DNA of 32,293 bases. It comes from Galbitalea sp036491035. Lineage in GTDB: Bacteria > Actinomycetota > Actinomycetes > Actinomycetales > Microbacteriaceae. The stretch spans positions 1-32,293 of the forward strand of contig DASXCU010000012.1 in assembly GCA_036491035.1 (NCBI GenBank). The letters are read 5' to 3'. This document shows, piece after piece, positions 1 through 7,087 of this stretch. Below the pieces are notes generated by a model that was not told the DNA's origin, made no database searches, and saw nothing but the letters and a program-made list of their open reading frames with translations. Position 1 is the first letter of the stretch. Each line of letters opens with the position of its first letter. The position numbers and the translations under genes are program-made.

Positions 1-472
1 CCTGCGCAAGGCGTCGCTGTATCACCACATCGATAAGAAGGAGACGTTGCTCTACGAGCTGTCGTTGGACAGCTTGGAGCGGATCGAGGCCGCGGCTGAG
101 CAGGCGCTGGGCAGTGAGACTGAGCCGCTGGAGAAGCTGCGAGCGCTGATCGTGGCGCATATCGTCACCGCGCTGAGTGATTGCAGCAAGCATGCGACGA
201 TGTTGACCGAGTTGCGTGCGTTGACCAGTGAGCAGCGTCACGAGATCCTGCGCCGGCGCGATGCCTACGACACGCTGGTCGAGCACACGATCGGTGCGGC
301 GCAGGAGTCCGGGGGGCTGCGGACCGATGTGACCGCGAAATTGCTGCGTCTGGCGTTGCTCAACATGCTCAACTGGACGATCTTCTGGTTTCGACCCGAC
401 GGGACCCTCTCGGTCGAACTGCTGGCGCGGACGTTCGCCTCCATCTTCATCGACGGCGGCCGCTCGGCGTAG
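1..472 (+). CDS. TetR-family transcriptional regulator, 5' end outside window
   Basis: The reading frame is open from the left edge; 156 residues are visible. The first residues (KASLYHHIDKKETLL) match the recognition helix and following turn of the TetR HTH, so roughly 35-50 N-terminal residues lie outside. The rest is an all-helical ligand-binding/dimerisation domain of the usual length (LLRLALLNMLNWTIFWFRPDG near the end). It converges on the catabolic operon that ends at 544, with a hairpin between. TetR proteins are usually ligand-released repressors; the seven palindromes further right are of the kind such dimers bind, so this is the only visible candidate regulator for them. That link is inference; its own promoter is not in view. 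Confidence 0.85.
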   Translation, partial: LRKASLYHHIDKKETLLYELSLDSLERIEAAAEQALGSETEPLEKLRALIVAHIVTALSDCSKHATMLTELRALTSEQRHEILRRRDAYDTLVEHTIGAAQESGGLRTDVTAKLLRLALLNMLNWTIFWFRPDGTLSVELLARTFASIFIDGGRSA

Positions 473-476
473 CCTG

Positions 477-509
477 GGGGCGAGGTCCGTGCGGACCCGA
501 TCGCGCCCC
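477..509. terminator. Bidirectional hairpin between convergent genes
   Basis: A perfect stem GGTCCG-TG-CGGACC (484-497) is extended by an outer pairing of GGGGCGA (477-483) with TCGCGCCCC (501-509), with a small bulge. It sits in the 71-bp gap between the convergent TetR and amidohydrolase genes, where it could stop transcription from either side. There is no clear T-tract, so efficiency is uncertain. Confidence 0.5.
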
Positions 510-543
510 GAGCCGCAACGGCACCCTGTCCCAACCGTGGTCG

Positions 544-1659
544 TCACCACCGATAGAAGCGCTCGGCGTTCTCGCGCAAGATAGGCGCGTGCCAGCTGGC
601 GGGGAATGCGTCGCGCACCGCGTCAGCGCTATCTGAGTTCCAGCGTGGATACAGGCTCCCGTAGCAGCACATCGTCTCAATTCGGTCGATCGAGCTCAGC
701 AGCCCCGAGAGGTCAAAGGAGCCATCATCACCCCTGGCGAGGGGTCCAACACCGACAAGGATGTTCCGTCCGAAGTACTCACTCGGCGGGACTTCGACCC
801 ACGGGATCTCGCGGCGGATGCCCTTCCACTCAGCGTCGGCGCGCCAGAGGTACCACGGCAGCCATGCAGCCCCTCCCCCCATCAGCACGATCTTCAGATC
901 CGGGAACGTCTTGAACGTCCCCGCGGAGATGATGCTCGTGATGTGCGTCATCAGCGAGCAGGCCTGGAGAGAGGCAAACTCACCATAGGTCATCGGAAGA
1001 CCTCCGGCGGTCGGCTGTGTCGGCACGTCAATCAACGCGTCGCCGCCCGACTCGATGACGACGGGAAGTCCGGCCTCCGCCGCTGCCTCATAGATTGGAT
1101 GGAACACCGGGTGGCCGAACGGCTTGCCGAGCACGTTGCCACGGAGATGGACCCCAGCGATGCACTCAACCTGGGCCACGCGACGGACCTCTTCAGCCGC
1201 GTGCAACGGAACCTGTGCCGGAAGCACGGCAATCCCTCGCAGCCGGTTATCCGCTATCTCGTCAATCCGATCGACGAGCCAGCGGTTTGCAGCGACCGTC
1301 AGTTGTTCGACGATGTATGTCGCCGCCACGGCAGGTAGGAGGGCGCCCTCGTCCATCAGGAGTGTCGCCTTGCCGACGTCCGGCTCCAGCGCATGCGCTG
1401 CGATAGCGGCCACGTCTGAGGCGGCCTGCCCATTTCCGGTGGTGCGCGCCTCCGGGCGCCAATCGCCCTGCGGATTGTTCCACGAAGGCATGACGACCGC
1501 GAACCGTGGCTGTCCAGGAGGTACGTAGTCGCGCCAGTCGCTTGGCAGATAGGCATACAGGTCGGCGCGGGTCGCCCAGTTACACACGACTCCGCAATCG
1601 ATCACCGCGGTTGCCCGCGCGGCAGAGGTACGCTCAGACGTTGACGTAGACACGGCCAT
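544..1659 (-). CDS. Amidohydrolase_2-family protein with lost metal ligands
   Basis: 371 residues, homologous along its length to the protein at 1981-3105: shared blocks include the YLPSDW/RLPARW region, GKPxGxPVxHPIYEA, GGxxWLPW and PSEYxG. The metal-binding positions are replaced. DxDVH at the N-terminus of the neighbour reads D21-C-G-V-V here, the HIGAG histidine region reads IESGG (E203), and STDYPHW reads GSLYPRW (L336, R339). In ACMSD-type amidohydrolases these residues hold the catalytic metal, so this protein is probably not a normal hydrolase or decarboxylase; it may be a structural or regulatory partner of the intact paralogue, or use different chemistry. The ATG at 1659 is chosen because everything upstream in frame only reads through the Rieske gene; it overlaps that gene by 26 bp, indicating coupling. 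Last gene of the minus-strand operon. Confidence 0.85.
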   Translation of the reverse strand: MAVSTSTSERTSAARATAVIDCGVVCNWATRADLYAYLPSDWRDYVPPGQPRFAVVMPSWNNPQGDWRPEARTTGNGQAASDVAAIAAHALEPDVGKATLLMDEGALLPAVAATYIVEQLTVAANRWLVDRIDEIADNRLRGIAVLPAQVPLHAAEEVRRVAQVECIAGVHLRGNVLGKPFGHPVFHPIYEAAAEAGLPVVIESGGDALIDVPTQPTAGGLPMTYGEFASLQACSLMTHITSIISAGTFKTFPDLKIVLMGGGAAWLPWYLWRADAEWKGIRREIPWVEVPPSEYFGRNILVGVGPLARGDDGSFDLSGLLSSIDRIETMCCYGSLYPRWNSDSADAVRDAFPASWHAPILRENAERFYRW

Positions 1660-1984
1660 CACGTTCCAGGATCTCGTAGGTCTTGACGCGTAGCTTTGGA
1701 TCATCGAGAGCCTTGCCGGTCCGCAGGTCAAACTCCCAGTGGTGCCATGCGCAATAGATGATCGGGGACGTGCGCAGACTGACGACATCCCCGCCCCTCG
1801 GCGAATCGAGCCTGGGCACGACTCCCCCGCATAGCGGGCCACTCTGATGGGGGCAGACGTTGCGGAGGGCGAACAACTCCTCGTCCCAGCGCACAACCGC
1901 AATCTCGCGACCGGCGGCGGTCACCACGCGCGGGGCTCCGTGAGCGAAGTCCCCCGCAGCCCCGACGTCAGTGGGCGCGCTCAT
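1634..1984 (-). CDS. Rieske-type [2Fe-2S] ferredoxin
   Basis: 116 residues. The cluster ligands are visible as C44-P-H46 and C78-A-W-H81 (CPHQSGPLC and CAWHHWEFD), followed by the usual tail KTYEILERDGRVYVNV. The 31 residues between the ligand pairs exceed the 15-17 of classical Rieske ferredoxins; longer inserts occur in a group of actinobacterial Rieske proteins. No signal peptide or membrane segment, so a soluble electron carrier is expected. The ATG overlaps the upstream amidohydrolase stop as ATGA (1984-1981), and the 3' end overlaps the next amidohydrolase gene. Its redox partner is not evident; no oxygenase alpha subunit or reductase is in the window. A Rieske gene between two amidohydrolase paralogues is unusual. 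Confidence 0.9.
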   Translation of the reverse strand: MSAPTDVGAAGDFAHGAPRVVTAAGREIAVVRWDEELFALRNVCPHQSGPLCGGVVPRLDSPRGGDVVSLRTSPIIYCAWHHWEFDLRTGKALDDPKLRVKTYEILERDGRVYVNV

Positions 1985-3105
1985 GCCCGCACGGGCTCGC
2001 TGATCTGAGCGGGTGCCGGCCAGTGATAGGTGTCGGCAGCATTGCGGCGAAAGACACGCTCTTGCCATTCGTCGGGTAGCCGGTTCGCCATGTACCGCGG
2101 GTTGTCGCCGTCCCAATGTGGATAGTCGGTTGAGAAGCAGAGCATCCGTTCGATCCCGTTCACTGTGGAGAGGGCGCGGATGACGCGTGCAGGGTCATCA
2201 CTGGCCTCGAACGGCTGGGTGGTTATCCGCACATGATCACCTAGGTATTCGCTCGGCTTGCGTTGGAGCGATGGCATTTCCGCGCGGAGGACCTTGTAGT
2301 TGGCATCGAGGTTCGAGGCGAGCCACGGGAGCCAACCCACCCCTCCTTCGATGCAGACCACTTTGAGGTTTGGGTACTTGTCGAATACGCCGTGCACGAG
2401 CAGGCTGGCGAGATGGTGCATCATGTTCTGCGGGAAGAGCACGTGGAAGTCGTAGTACAGCGCAGGTGCTCCCGAGGCAACCATCGCCGCTCCGCCCTTG
2501 TTGGAATATTCACCGGCCCCAATGTGCACGTTGAGCATGAGCTCAGCGTCGTGCAAAGCCTCGTAGATCGGATGGTAAACAGGGCTTCCGAGCGGCTTCC
2601 CGAGCGAGTTCCAGCCGATCAACCCCGCGACGATCTTCGGGTGGCTCGCGACGCGTTCGATCTCCGCGACCGCCTCGTCGACGAACTGGCCTGGTATGAG
2701 CACGACGGAGGCGAGCCGATCATCGTCGATTGAGAGCCACGTCTCGGCGTTCCAGTCGTTGATCGCACGCACAAGAGCTTGACCAAAATAGGGATTCGAC
2801 ACTCCGTTGTTGCGGCCTGTGTTGAATCCGAGGACAACACGCTCCATGTTGTAGCGGTCGAGCAGTTGCTCGCGCATGAGTGGGTAGCTCGAGCCGGGCG
2901 GCCCGACCTCGGGCTCAGAATCACCCCGATGGCCACCACCAGGCGGGCCGGACGAGTTCGCCGGCCCCTCAATCGGTAGTCCGTTGCCGCGTACGGTCGA
3001 GGCAACCGTGCGCCAGCGCGCCGGTAGCCGCTCGATGATCTCGTCGGGGGACGTCCATGTGTGATGGACGTCGAGGTCAATCAGCTTTCCCCTGTAGACA
3101 GCCAT
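1981..3105 (-). CDS. Amidohydrolase_2 (ACMSD-like) metal-dependent hydrolase/decarboxylase
   Basis: 374 residues. Metal-site signatures are intact: D10-x-D12-x-H14-H15 at the N-terminus, H194 (NVHIGAG), E253 (IEGGVGWLP) and D327 with H330 (STDYPHWD). This family includes 2-amino-3-carboxymuconate-semialdehyde decarboxylase and salicylate-type decarboxylases as well as C-C and C-N hydrolases; which reaction applies cannot be read from sequence. The start has a good Shine-Dalgarno (TAGGAG, 6 nt before ATG) that overlaps the stop of the upstream MBL gene. It is translationally coupled to the Rieske gene below. Within this island it is the only one of three amidohydrolases with all ligands, so it is the probable catalytic member. 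Confidence 0.9.
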   Translation of the reverse strand: MAVYRGKLIDLDVHHTWTSPDEIIERLPARWRTVASTVRGNGLPIEGPANSSGPPGGGHRGDSEPEVGPPGSSYPLMREQLLDRYNMERVVLGFNTGRNNGVSNPYFGQALVRAINDWNAETWLSIDDDRLASVVLIPGQFVDEAVAEIERVASHPKIVAGLIGWNSLGKPLGSPVYHPIYEALHDAELMLNVHIGAGEYSNKGGAAMVASGAPALYYDFHVLFPQNMMHHLASLLVHGVFDKYPNLKVVCIEGGVGWLPWLASNLDANYKVLRAEMPSLQRKPSEYLGDHVRITTQPFEASDDPARVIRALSTVNGIERMLCFSTDYPHWDGDNPRYMANRLPDEWQERVFRRNAADTYHWPAPAQISEPVRA

Positions 3106-3114
3106 CGCTCGCTC

Positions 3115-4857
3115 CTAGGTCAGTGCGTAGGCGGCCGCGTGCGACTGCCGGATCAGGGGTAGGACCTCATCGAGGTTGTCGATCACGTTTCCGTGTGCAG
3201 GTGCAACAAGGCGTATCGGTCGGGTTGACACAAGCCGATCGAACTCCTCAAACCGCCTCGCGGAGTCGGCGAACCGGCTCCAGGACAGCGCGTTCGCAAC
3301 GATCATTTCGGCCTGTTCGACCTTGAGCTCGTCTTCGACCTCGCTGACCAACAGCGCGCACTCTCCCGGTGAGTGTGTCGGTGTCGCCTCGTCGTCATCG
3401 CCGTCGGGCTCTCGATGGAAGAAGCCGAAGCCGTCGGCAACGAAGAGGGTCTGGGTCTTGCGTTCATACAGCCATTGTGTGCTGGGAAGGTCGTGGAGGA
3501 CGGCCGGCAAGAACTCCACCTCGTAACCTCCTCCGAGGTCCAGTACGTCATAGGGCGACATATTCCTGGTCCGGCCGGCGCTCGCGGGAAAGAACACGTG
3601 ATAGTCGCGCACATCACCAACGGCGACCGCCGTCGGGTATTGCTCCATGAGGCGCTCCAGGTTGCCGGAGTGCGGATACTCCGGGTGCGTGGGGAAGATC
3701 CAATCGAGCGGCCGGTGATCGAGAACGGCGGCGAGGTCGTGCTGCAGCTTTGGCCAACCCGCCAGCATCCCGGTGTCCACGATGAGGCTCTGGTCGTCGC
3801 CGACGATCAGGTAGTTGGAGAGATGCGAATGGTGCGGGGTGCCCCGCATCATCACGCTGCCCCCCTCGATACAGCTGCCAAGCCAGTGAACACCGGGCGC
3901 GAGCTGGCGTGGGATCGTGGGCTTGGGGCCTGGCCGCCGCTTTCGGGCCTGGGGTCGATCTGCGGCCGAAGGTCGATCGCCAGACGGCGGTCGCGGTCGC
4001 CGCGGCGCCTCGAGCCCGCGTAGCACATCGACCATGAGCTGGAATTGCGCCTGGGCGATATCCCCGCCAACGAACACGCGCCCATGCGTTGGGGCAATGT
4101 TCCGAATTTCGAGGTCGTTGCCGATCCGCTCCAGATGCTCGCGCACCGCGCCGACCTTCTCGGCGCCGCGCAGCCACGCGAACTTCGCGAGCAGGTTGTC
4201 TTTGACCCAACTTGGATCGGCGAATGCATCCGGGTCGGTCACCGGCCCGGCACTTTCGTTCGCGGACGCGAGGACCGCATGCCCGAACGCGTCCGAGGTG
4301 AACAGCGTCTTGGTCTCGCTGTCGTAGGCCCAATAGGTGGCAAGGATTCGAATTGGCGCCGCGAGGATCGAGACGCGAGGACAGGCCTCGAGCGGGATGT
4401 AGTCGCCGGGTCGAATGCGGCCAAGCCTTACGCGGTTGCTCCAGAGATCGTGCGCCGAGGCGAGCTCATCGAACGCGTCGAAGGGGTTGGCCACGCCTCC
4501 GGTGTAGAGCGTCCGCACTGTGAACCGGCGGACGATCGTCCCCAGGTTGCCGCTGCACTCATACTCGGAACGCGTCAGAAAGGCAGCAATCGGCTGTTCG
4601 GAAAGAACCAGCGATGCGAGCCCGGCGACGACGGCGGCCTCGTGCCCGGCCAGGCCGGTGTCGATCAGCAAAGGCGTCTCGTCAGCAGTGACGAGCACGT
4701 ACGCATTCACCGGTTGTAAGCCGTGCGCTTGCGGGGGTGCCCAGCTCAACCGCGTATCAAAGGGGATCAGCCCACCGACGGAATGCAGACCCGGGGCAAG
4801 CTCCGTCGCCGGAAGCACGTTCTGACGAGCGTTGTCGACCGTCCCGTCAAGGGGCAT
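3115..4857 (-). CDS. Tandem-duplicated metallo-beta-lactamase-fold protein
   Basis: 580 residues made of two MBL domains (about 18-280 and 318-575) joined by a Pro/Arg-rich linker (about 284-315). The C-terminal domain shows H391-P-E393-Y-P395-H396, H455, D475 (VADGFG) and H556 (APAHG), resembling the HxExDH diiron site of flavodiiron/ODP-type proteins, with Asp replaced by Pro395. The N-terminal domain keeps D189 (TSDAFG) and H258 (APTHG), but the HxExDH equivalent reads R96-S-E98-Y-E100-C101. So one domain looks metal-binding and the other degenerate. Possible roles are a hydrolase (thioester or lactone) or an oxygen/diiron protein; no flavodoxin domain is present. First gene of the minus-strand operon. 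A TACAAT box ends 6 nt before the ATG and there is no Shine-Dalgarno, suggesting a leaderless mRNA. Confidence 0.88.
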   Translation of the reverse strand: MPLDGTVDNARQNVLPATELAPGLHSVGGLIPFDTRLSWAPPQAHGLQPVNAYVLVTADETPLLIDTGLAGHEAAVVAGLASLVLSEQPIAAFLTRSEYECSGNLGTIVRRFTVRTLYTGGVANPFDAFDELASAHDLWSNRVRLGRIRPGDYIPLEACPRVSILAAPIRILATYWAYDSETKTLFTSDAFGHAVLASANESAGPVTDPDAFADPSWVKDNLLAKFAWLRGAEKVGAVREHLERIGNDLEIRNIAPTHGRVFVGGDIAQAQFQLMVDVLRGLEAPRRPRPPSGDRPSAADRPQARKRRPGPKPTIPRQLAPGVHWLGSCIEGGSVMMRGTPHHSHLSNYLIVGDDQSLIVDTGMLAGWPKLQHDLAAVLDHRPLDWIFPTHPEYPHSGNLERLMEQYPTAVAVGDVRDYHVFFPASAGRTRNMSPYDVLDLGGGYEVEFLPAVLHDLPSTQWLYERKTQTLFVADGFGFFHREPDGDDDEATPTHSPGECALLVSEVEDELKVEQAEMIVANALSWSRFADSARRFEEFDRLVSTRPIRLVAPAHGNVIDNLDEVLPLIRQSHAAAYALT

Positions 4858-4863
4858 TGTCCG

Positions 4864-4892
4864 ATTGTAGCCTACCGAGCGGTAGGTCGTGG
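4864..4892 (-). promoter_or_regulatory. Promoter of the MBL-amidohydrolase-Rieske operon
   Basis: Read on the minus strand, a near-consensus -10 box TACAAT (4869-4864) is followed by exactly 6 nt and then the ATG at 4857, the geometry of a leaderless actinobacterial transcript. The 17-bp spacer (4886-4870) is almost wholly occupied by the palindrome at 4871-4886. The -35 position (CCACGA) is poor. Confidence 0.6.
4871..4886. promoter_or_regulatory. Operator O1, TetR-type palindrome (7-2-7)
   Basis: A perfect inverted repeat CCTACCG-AG-CGGTAGG, inside the promoter spacer of the minus-strand operon. It is the best example of the short-spacing class of a motif repeated at six other promoter regions in the window. 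Binding of a dimer here would cover the promoter. Confidence 0.7.
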
Positions 4893-4920
4893 TGGTGATG
4901 GTCGGCGCGCGCTCGCGCGC

Positions 4921-4949
4921 TTGATTGCCTACCGGAAGGCCGGTAGGCT
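4921..4949 (+). promoter_or_regulatory. Promoter with operator O2 (7-6-7) for the luciferase-like gene
   Basis: TTGATT (-35, 4921-4926), a 17-bp spacer and TAGGCT (-10, 4944-4949) form a good promoter 10 nt before the ATG at 4960. The spacer carries a perfect inverted repeat, GCCTACCGG (4927-4935) and CCGGTAGGC (4940-4948), whose right arm overlaps the -10 box. Occupancy by a dimeric repressor should block polymerase. O1 lies 40 bp away, so both divergent operons could be controlled together. Confidence 0.7.
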
Positions 4950-4959
4950 CAGCGCCGCG

Positions 4960-5958
4960 ATGTGGCCACTACACAACGGACGCTTCTTCGGGCTCCAGAT
5001 CGCGGTTGTGGGGTACCCCGAAGTGCCGCCCAGCGAGATTTTCGACCGAGTTGTTGCGGTTGCGATCGCCGCCGAAGAGGCCGGGTTTTCGACCGTGACC
5101 GTCATGGATCACATGCACCACCCCCTTGGTATGGGGCAGGTGGAGGATCCGGTTCTCGAGGCGTACACGCTCCTGGGAGCAATCGCTGCACGGACCAGCA
5201 GGGCGTGGTTGGGGACCCTTGTCGCGAGCGTGTCCTACCGCAATCCCGCCATGCTGGCGAAGCAAGTCACGACTCTTGACGTCATCTCTCGTGGGCGTGC
5301 GCTGCTCGGGCTCGGTGCGGGCTGGTACGAGGAGGAGTTCGAGGCCTACGGGGTGGACCTCGCCACGCTGGCCGTGCGGCGCCAGCGGGTGCGGGAGGCG
5401 GTCGAGATCTGCAGATCGATGTTCGCTGGTGAGCGACCCGTGCTGCACGGGCAGGAGTACCGGGTAAACGCGCCGCTCAACCACCCGGCGCCGATCCAGG
5501 GCGCCGGCCTCCCGATCCTCCTCGGCAGCAGCGGCGGTCCACGGATGATCCGGCTTATTGCTCAACTGGCCGATGTCGCGAACCTGACTTCCGGCTTTGA
5601 TGATCTCCCCGCGCATCTCGAACTTCTGAACAGCACACCAAGGTCACGAGGAGCCCTACTCACGAGCGGGTTTGCCACGCTGATGGTCGGCGACACGCAC
5701 GCTGAGGCCCTGCGCAAGCGCGACGATTTCATACGCCGTGCCGGGCTCCCGGATTGGACTGATTTCGGAGACGCCGGGCAATTTCACGATCGGCTCGCCC
5801 AGCGCTGGATCGTTGGCGACGACGAGGAGGTGCTCCGCCAGTTGAAGGCCGTGTACGCCATGGGCGTAGACGGAGTAATCGTCGACCTGCGAGCGGATGG
5901 GCTTGACGTCGAGGCGGTCAAACGTGCCGGGCGGTTGCTCGTTGAGGCGTCCTCGTGA
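4960..5958 (+). CDS. Luciferase-like (F420-type) monooxygenase/oxidoreductase
   Basis: 332 residues with features of the bacterial luciferase-like TIM-barrel family: FSTVTVMDHMHH near the N-terminus, LLGAIAARTSRAWLGTLV, then the LGLGAGWYEEEF block and a C-terminal GVDGVIVDLRADGLD. Actinobacterial members usually use F420H2 or FMNH2 to oxidise or reduce small substrates. The ATG at 4960 is chosen because the operator and promoter lie just upstream and an in-frame extension would run through them; no Shine-Dalgarno is visible, consistent with a very short leader. It is followed after 37 bp by the cyclase-family gene. The exact reaction in this island is unknown; a Baeyer-Villiger or desaturation step are options. 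Confidence 0.88.
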   Translation: MWPLHNGRFFGLQIAVVGYPEVPPSEIFDRVVAVAIAAEEAGFSTVTVMDHMHHPLGMGQVEDPVLEAYTLLGAIAARTSRAWLGTLVASVSYRNPAMLAKQVTTLDVISRGRALLGLGAGWYEEEFEAYGVDLATLAVRRQRVREAVEICRSMFAGERPVLHGQEYRVNAPLNHPAPIQGAGLPILLGSSGGPRMIRLIAQLADVANLTSGFDDLPAHLELLNSTPRSRGALLTSGFATLMVGDTHAEALRKRDDFIRRAGLPDWTDFGDAGQFHDRLAQRWIVGDDEEVLRQLKAVYAMGVDGVIVDLRADGLDVEAVKRAGRLLVEASS

Positions 5959-5995
5959 CCTCCGACCGTGCCCAACCCGCCTGGAGACCAGTGAA

Positions 5996-6985
5996 ATGAA
6001 ACGCATCCCAACCTACGCCGAGCTTCGCGAACGCACTGACGGGCCTGCTGGCTCCTCTTGGGGAGTGTTCGGCGACGACGACGAGTACGGCACGCTGAAC
6101 TTCCTGACGCCTGAGCGCGTCGCCGCAGCAGCGAACTGCATCAAGCGCGGCGCCGTCTTCGGCCTCGACTATCCGCTCGATGCATTCCCCGGACCTTTGC
6201 GCTTCCGTGACGACCATGAGCACGTCTTGTTCAGCATCATGGTCACGGACGACGGCGTGGCCAGGCGAACGACGGAGCTCACCACGATGATCGACGACTT
6301 CCTCGACCATTTCTACCCGCAGGGCTCGTCGCATATCGACTCCTACCGTCACATCGTGCACCCCGAGCACGGGCTCTACAACGGTGGGACCATCGACGAA
6401 GTCGTTCCGGGGTCGCCGCGTCTTGGGATCGGCCGTTGGGCAGAGCGCGGGATCGCCGGTCGTGGCGTCCTCATCGACGTCGCGGGCTACCGCAACTCGA
6501 TCGGTAGACCGCTGGATCACCTGGCAAGCGAGACGTTCGGCCCCGACACCCTTGAGGAGGTCCTTGCCGCCCAGGGCACAACGCTGATGCCTGGTGACAT
6601 GGTGCTCCTGCGGACCGGTTGCCCGCAGCATCTGTGGGACTTTGACGATGACGATGAGTCCGCCTTGAAGACAGCCGGACTCGCGACCGGCGTGGCCTCG
6701 GTCTCCTGGCTCTGGGACAATCAAATCTCGTTGATCGCCGCCGACAACCTTGGCGTTGAGGGCACGGGCGCCGATGACACGTCGGAGTTCGGGGAGGGGC
6801 GGGCCGGCCGACTCCATCCACAGCTGATTCCGCTGCTCGGGATGGTTCTCGGGGAGCTGTGGAAGCTTGACGACCTCGCCGCCGACTGCGAGGCCGACGG
6901 CGTTTACGAGTTCTTCCTGACCGTGAAGCCGCTCAACCTCACCGGTGGGGTTGGCTCACCGGCTAACGCGACCGCGATCAAATAG
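5996..6985 (+). CDS. Cyclase-family (kynurenine formamidase-like) metal-dependent hydrolase
   Basis: 329 residues. The family metal motif appears as SHIDSYRHI (H113, D115, H119), followed by HGLYNG, and later GRGVLIDVAGYR and MPGDMVLLRTG, typical of the large actinobacterial Cyclase/PF04199 subgroup. These enzymes hydrolyse amides, lactones or cyclic diketones with Mn or Zn. An SD-like GGAG lies about 10 nt before the ATG at 5996. The 37-bp gap to the luciferase-like gene suggests one transcript. A plausible role is hydrolytic opening of a ring or lactone made by the upstream oxygenase; this is inference from gene order. Confidence 0.88.
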   Translation: MKRIPTYAELRERTDGPAGSSWGVFGDDDEYGTLNFLTPERVAAAANCIKRGAVFGLDYPLDAFPGPLRFRDDHEHVLFSIMVTDDGVARRTTELTTMIDDFLDHFYPQGSSHIDSYRHIVHPEHGLYNGGTIDEVVPGSPRLGIGRWAERGIAGRGVLIDVAGYRNSIGRPLDHLASETFGPDTLEEVLAAQGTTLMPGDMVLLRTGCPQHLWDFDDDDESALKTAGLATGVASVSWLWDNQISLIAADNLGVEGTGADDTSEFGEGRAGRLHPQLIPLLGMVLGELWKLDDLAADCEADGVYEFFLTVKPLNLTGGVGSPANATAIK

Positions 6986-7019
6986 CGCGCTGCCGCTGGT
7001 AGCCGGACGAGCCAACCCG

Positions 7020-7037
7020 ACCTATCGTTCGGTAGGT
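7020..7037. promoter_or_regulatory. Operator O3 (7-2-7) upstream of P450 operon
   Basis: ACCTATCG-TT-CGGTAGGT is an 18-bp palindrome with one mismatch to the consensus (CCTATCG for CCTACCG) and T-A closure at both ends. It is directly followed by GATACT (7038-7043), a possible -10 box, which would place the operator in the promoter spacer as at O1; TACGAT (7046-7051) is an alternative -10. The P450 start is 50 bp downstream. Confidence 0.6.
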
Positions 7038-7087
7038 GATACTGGTACGATCCAGCCGAGGAAAGCAGCCCACGTTGGGAGGTAGAC

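Noticed and set aside
1660..1902. N-terminal extension of the degenerate amidohydrolase by 81 codons
   Set aside because: It only reads the Rieske gene in another frame and shows Arg/Ser-rich noise; homology to the paralogue begins after the ATG at 1659.
4723..4959. In-frame upstream extension of the luciferase-like gene
   Set aside because: It runs antisense through the MBL gene start and through both operators and the promoter.
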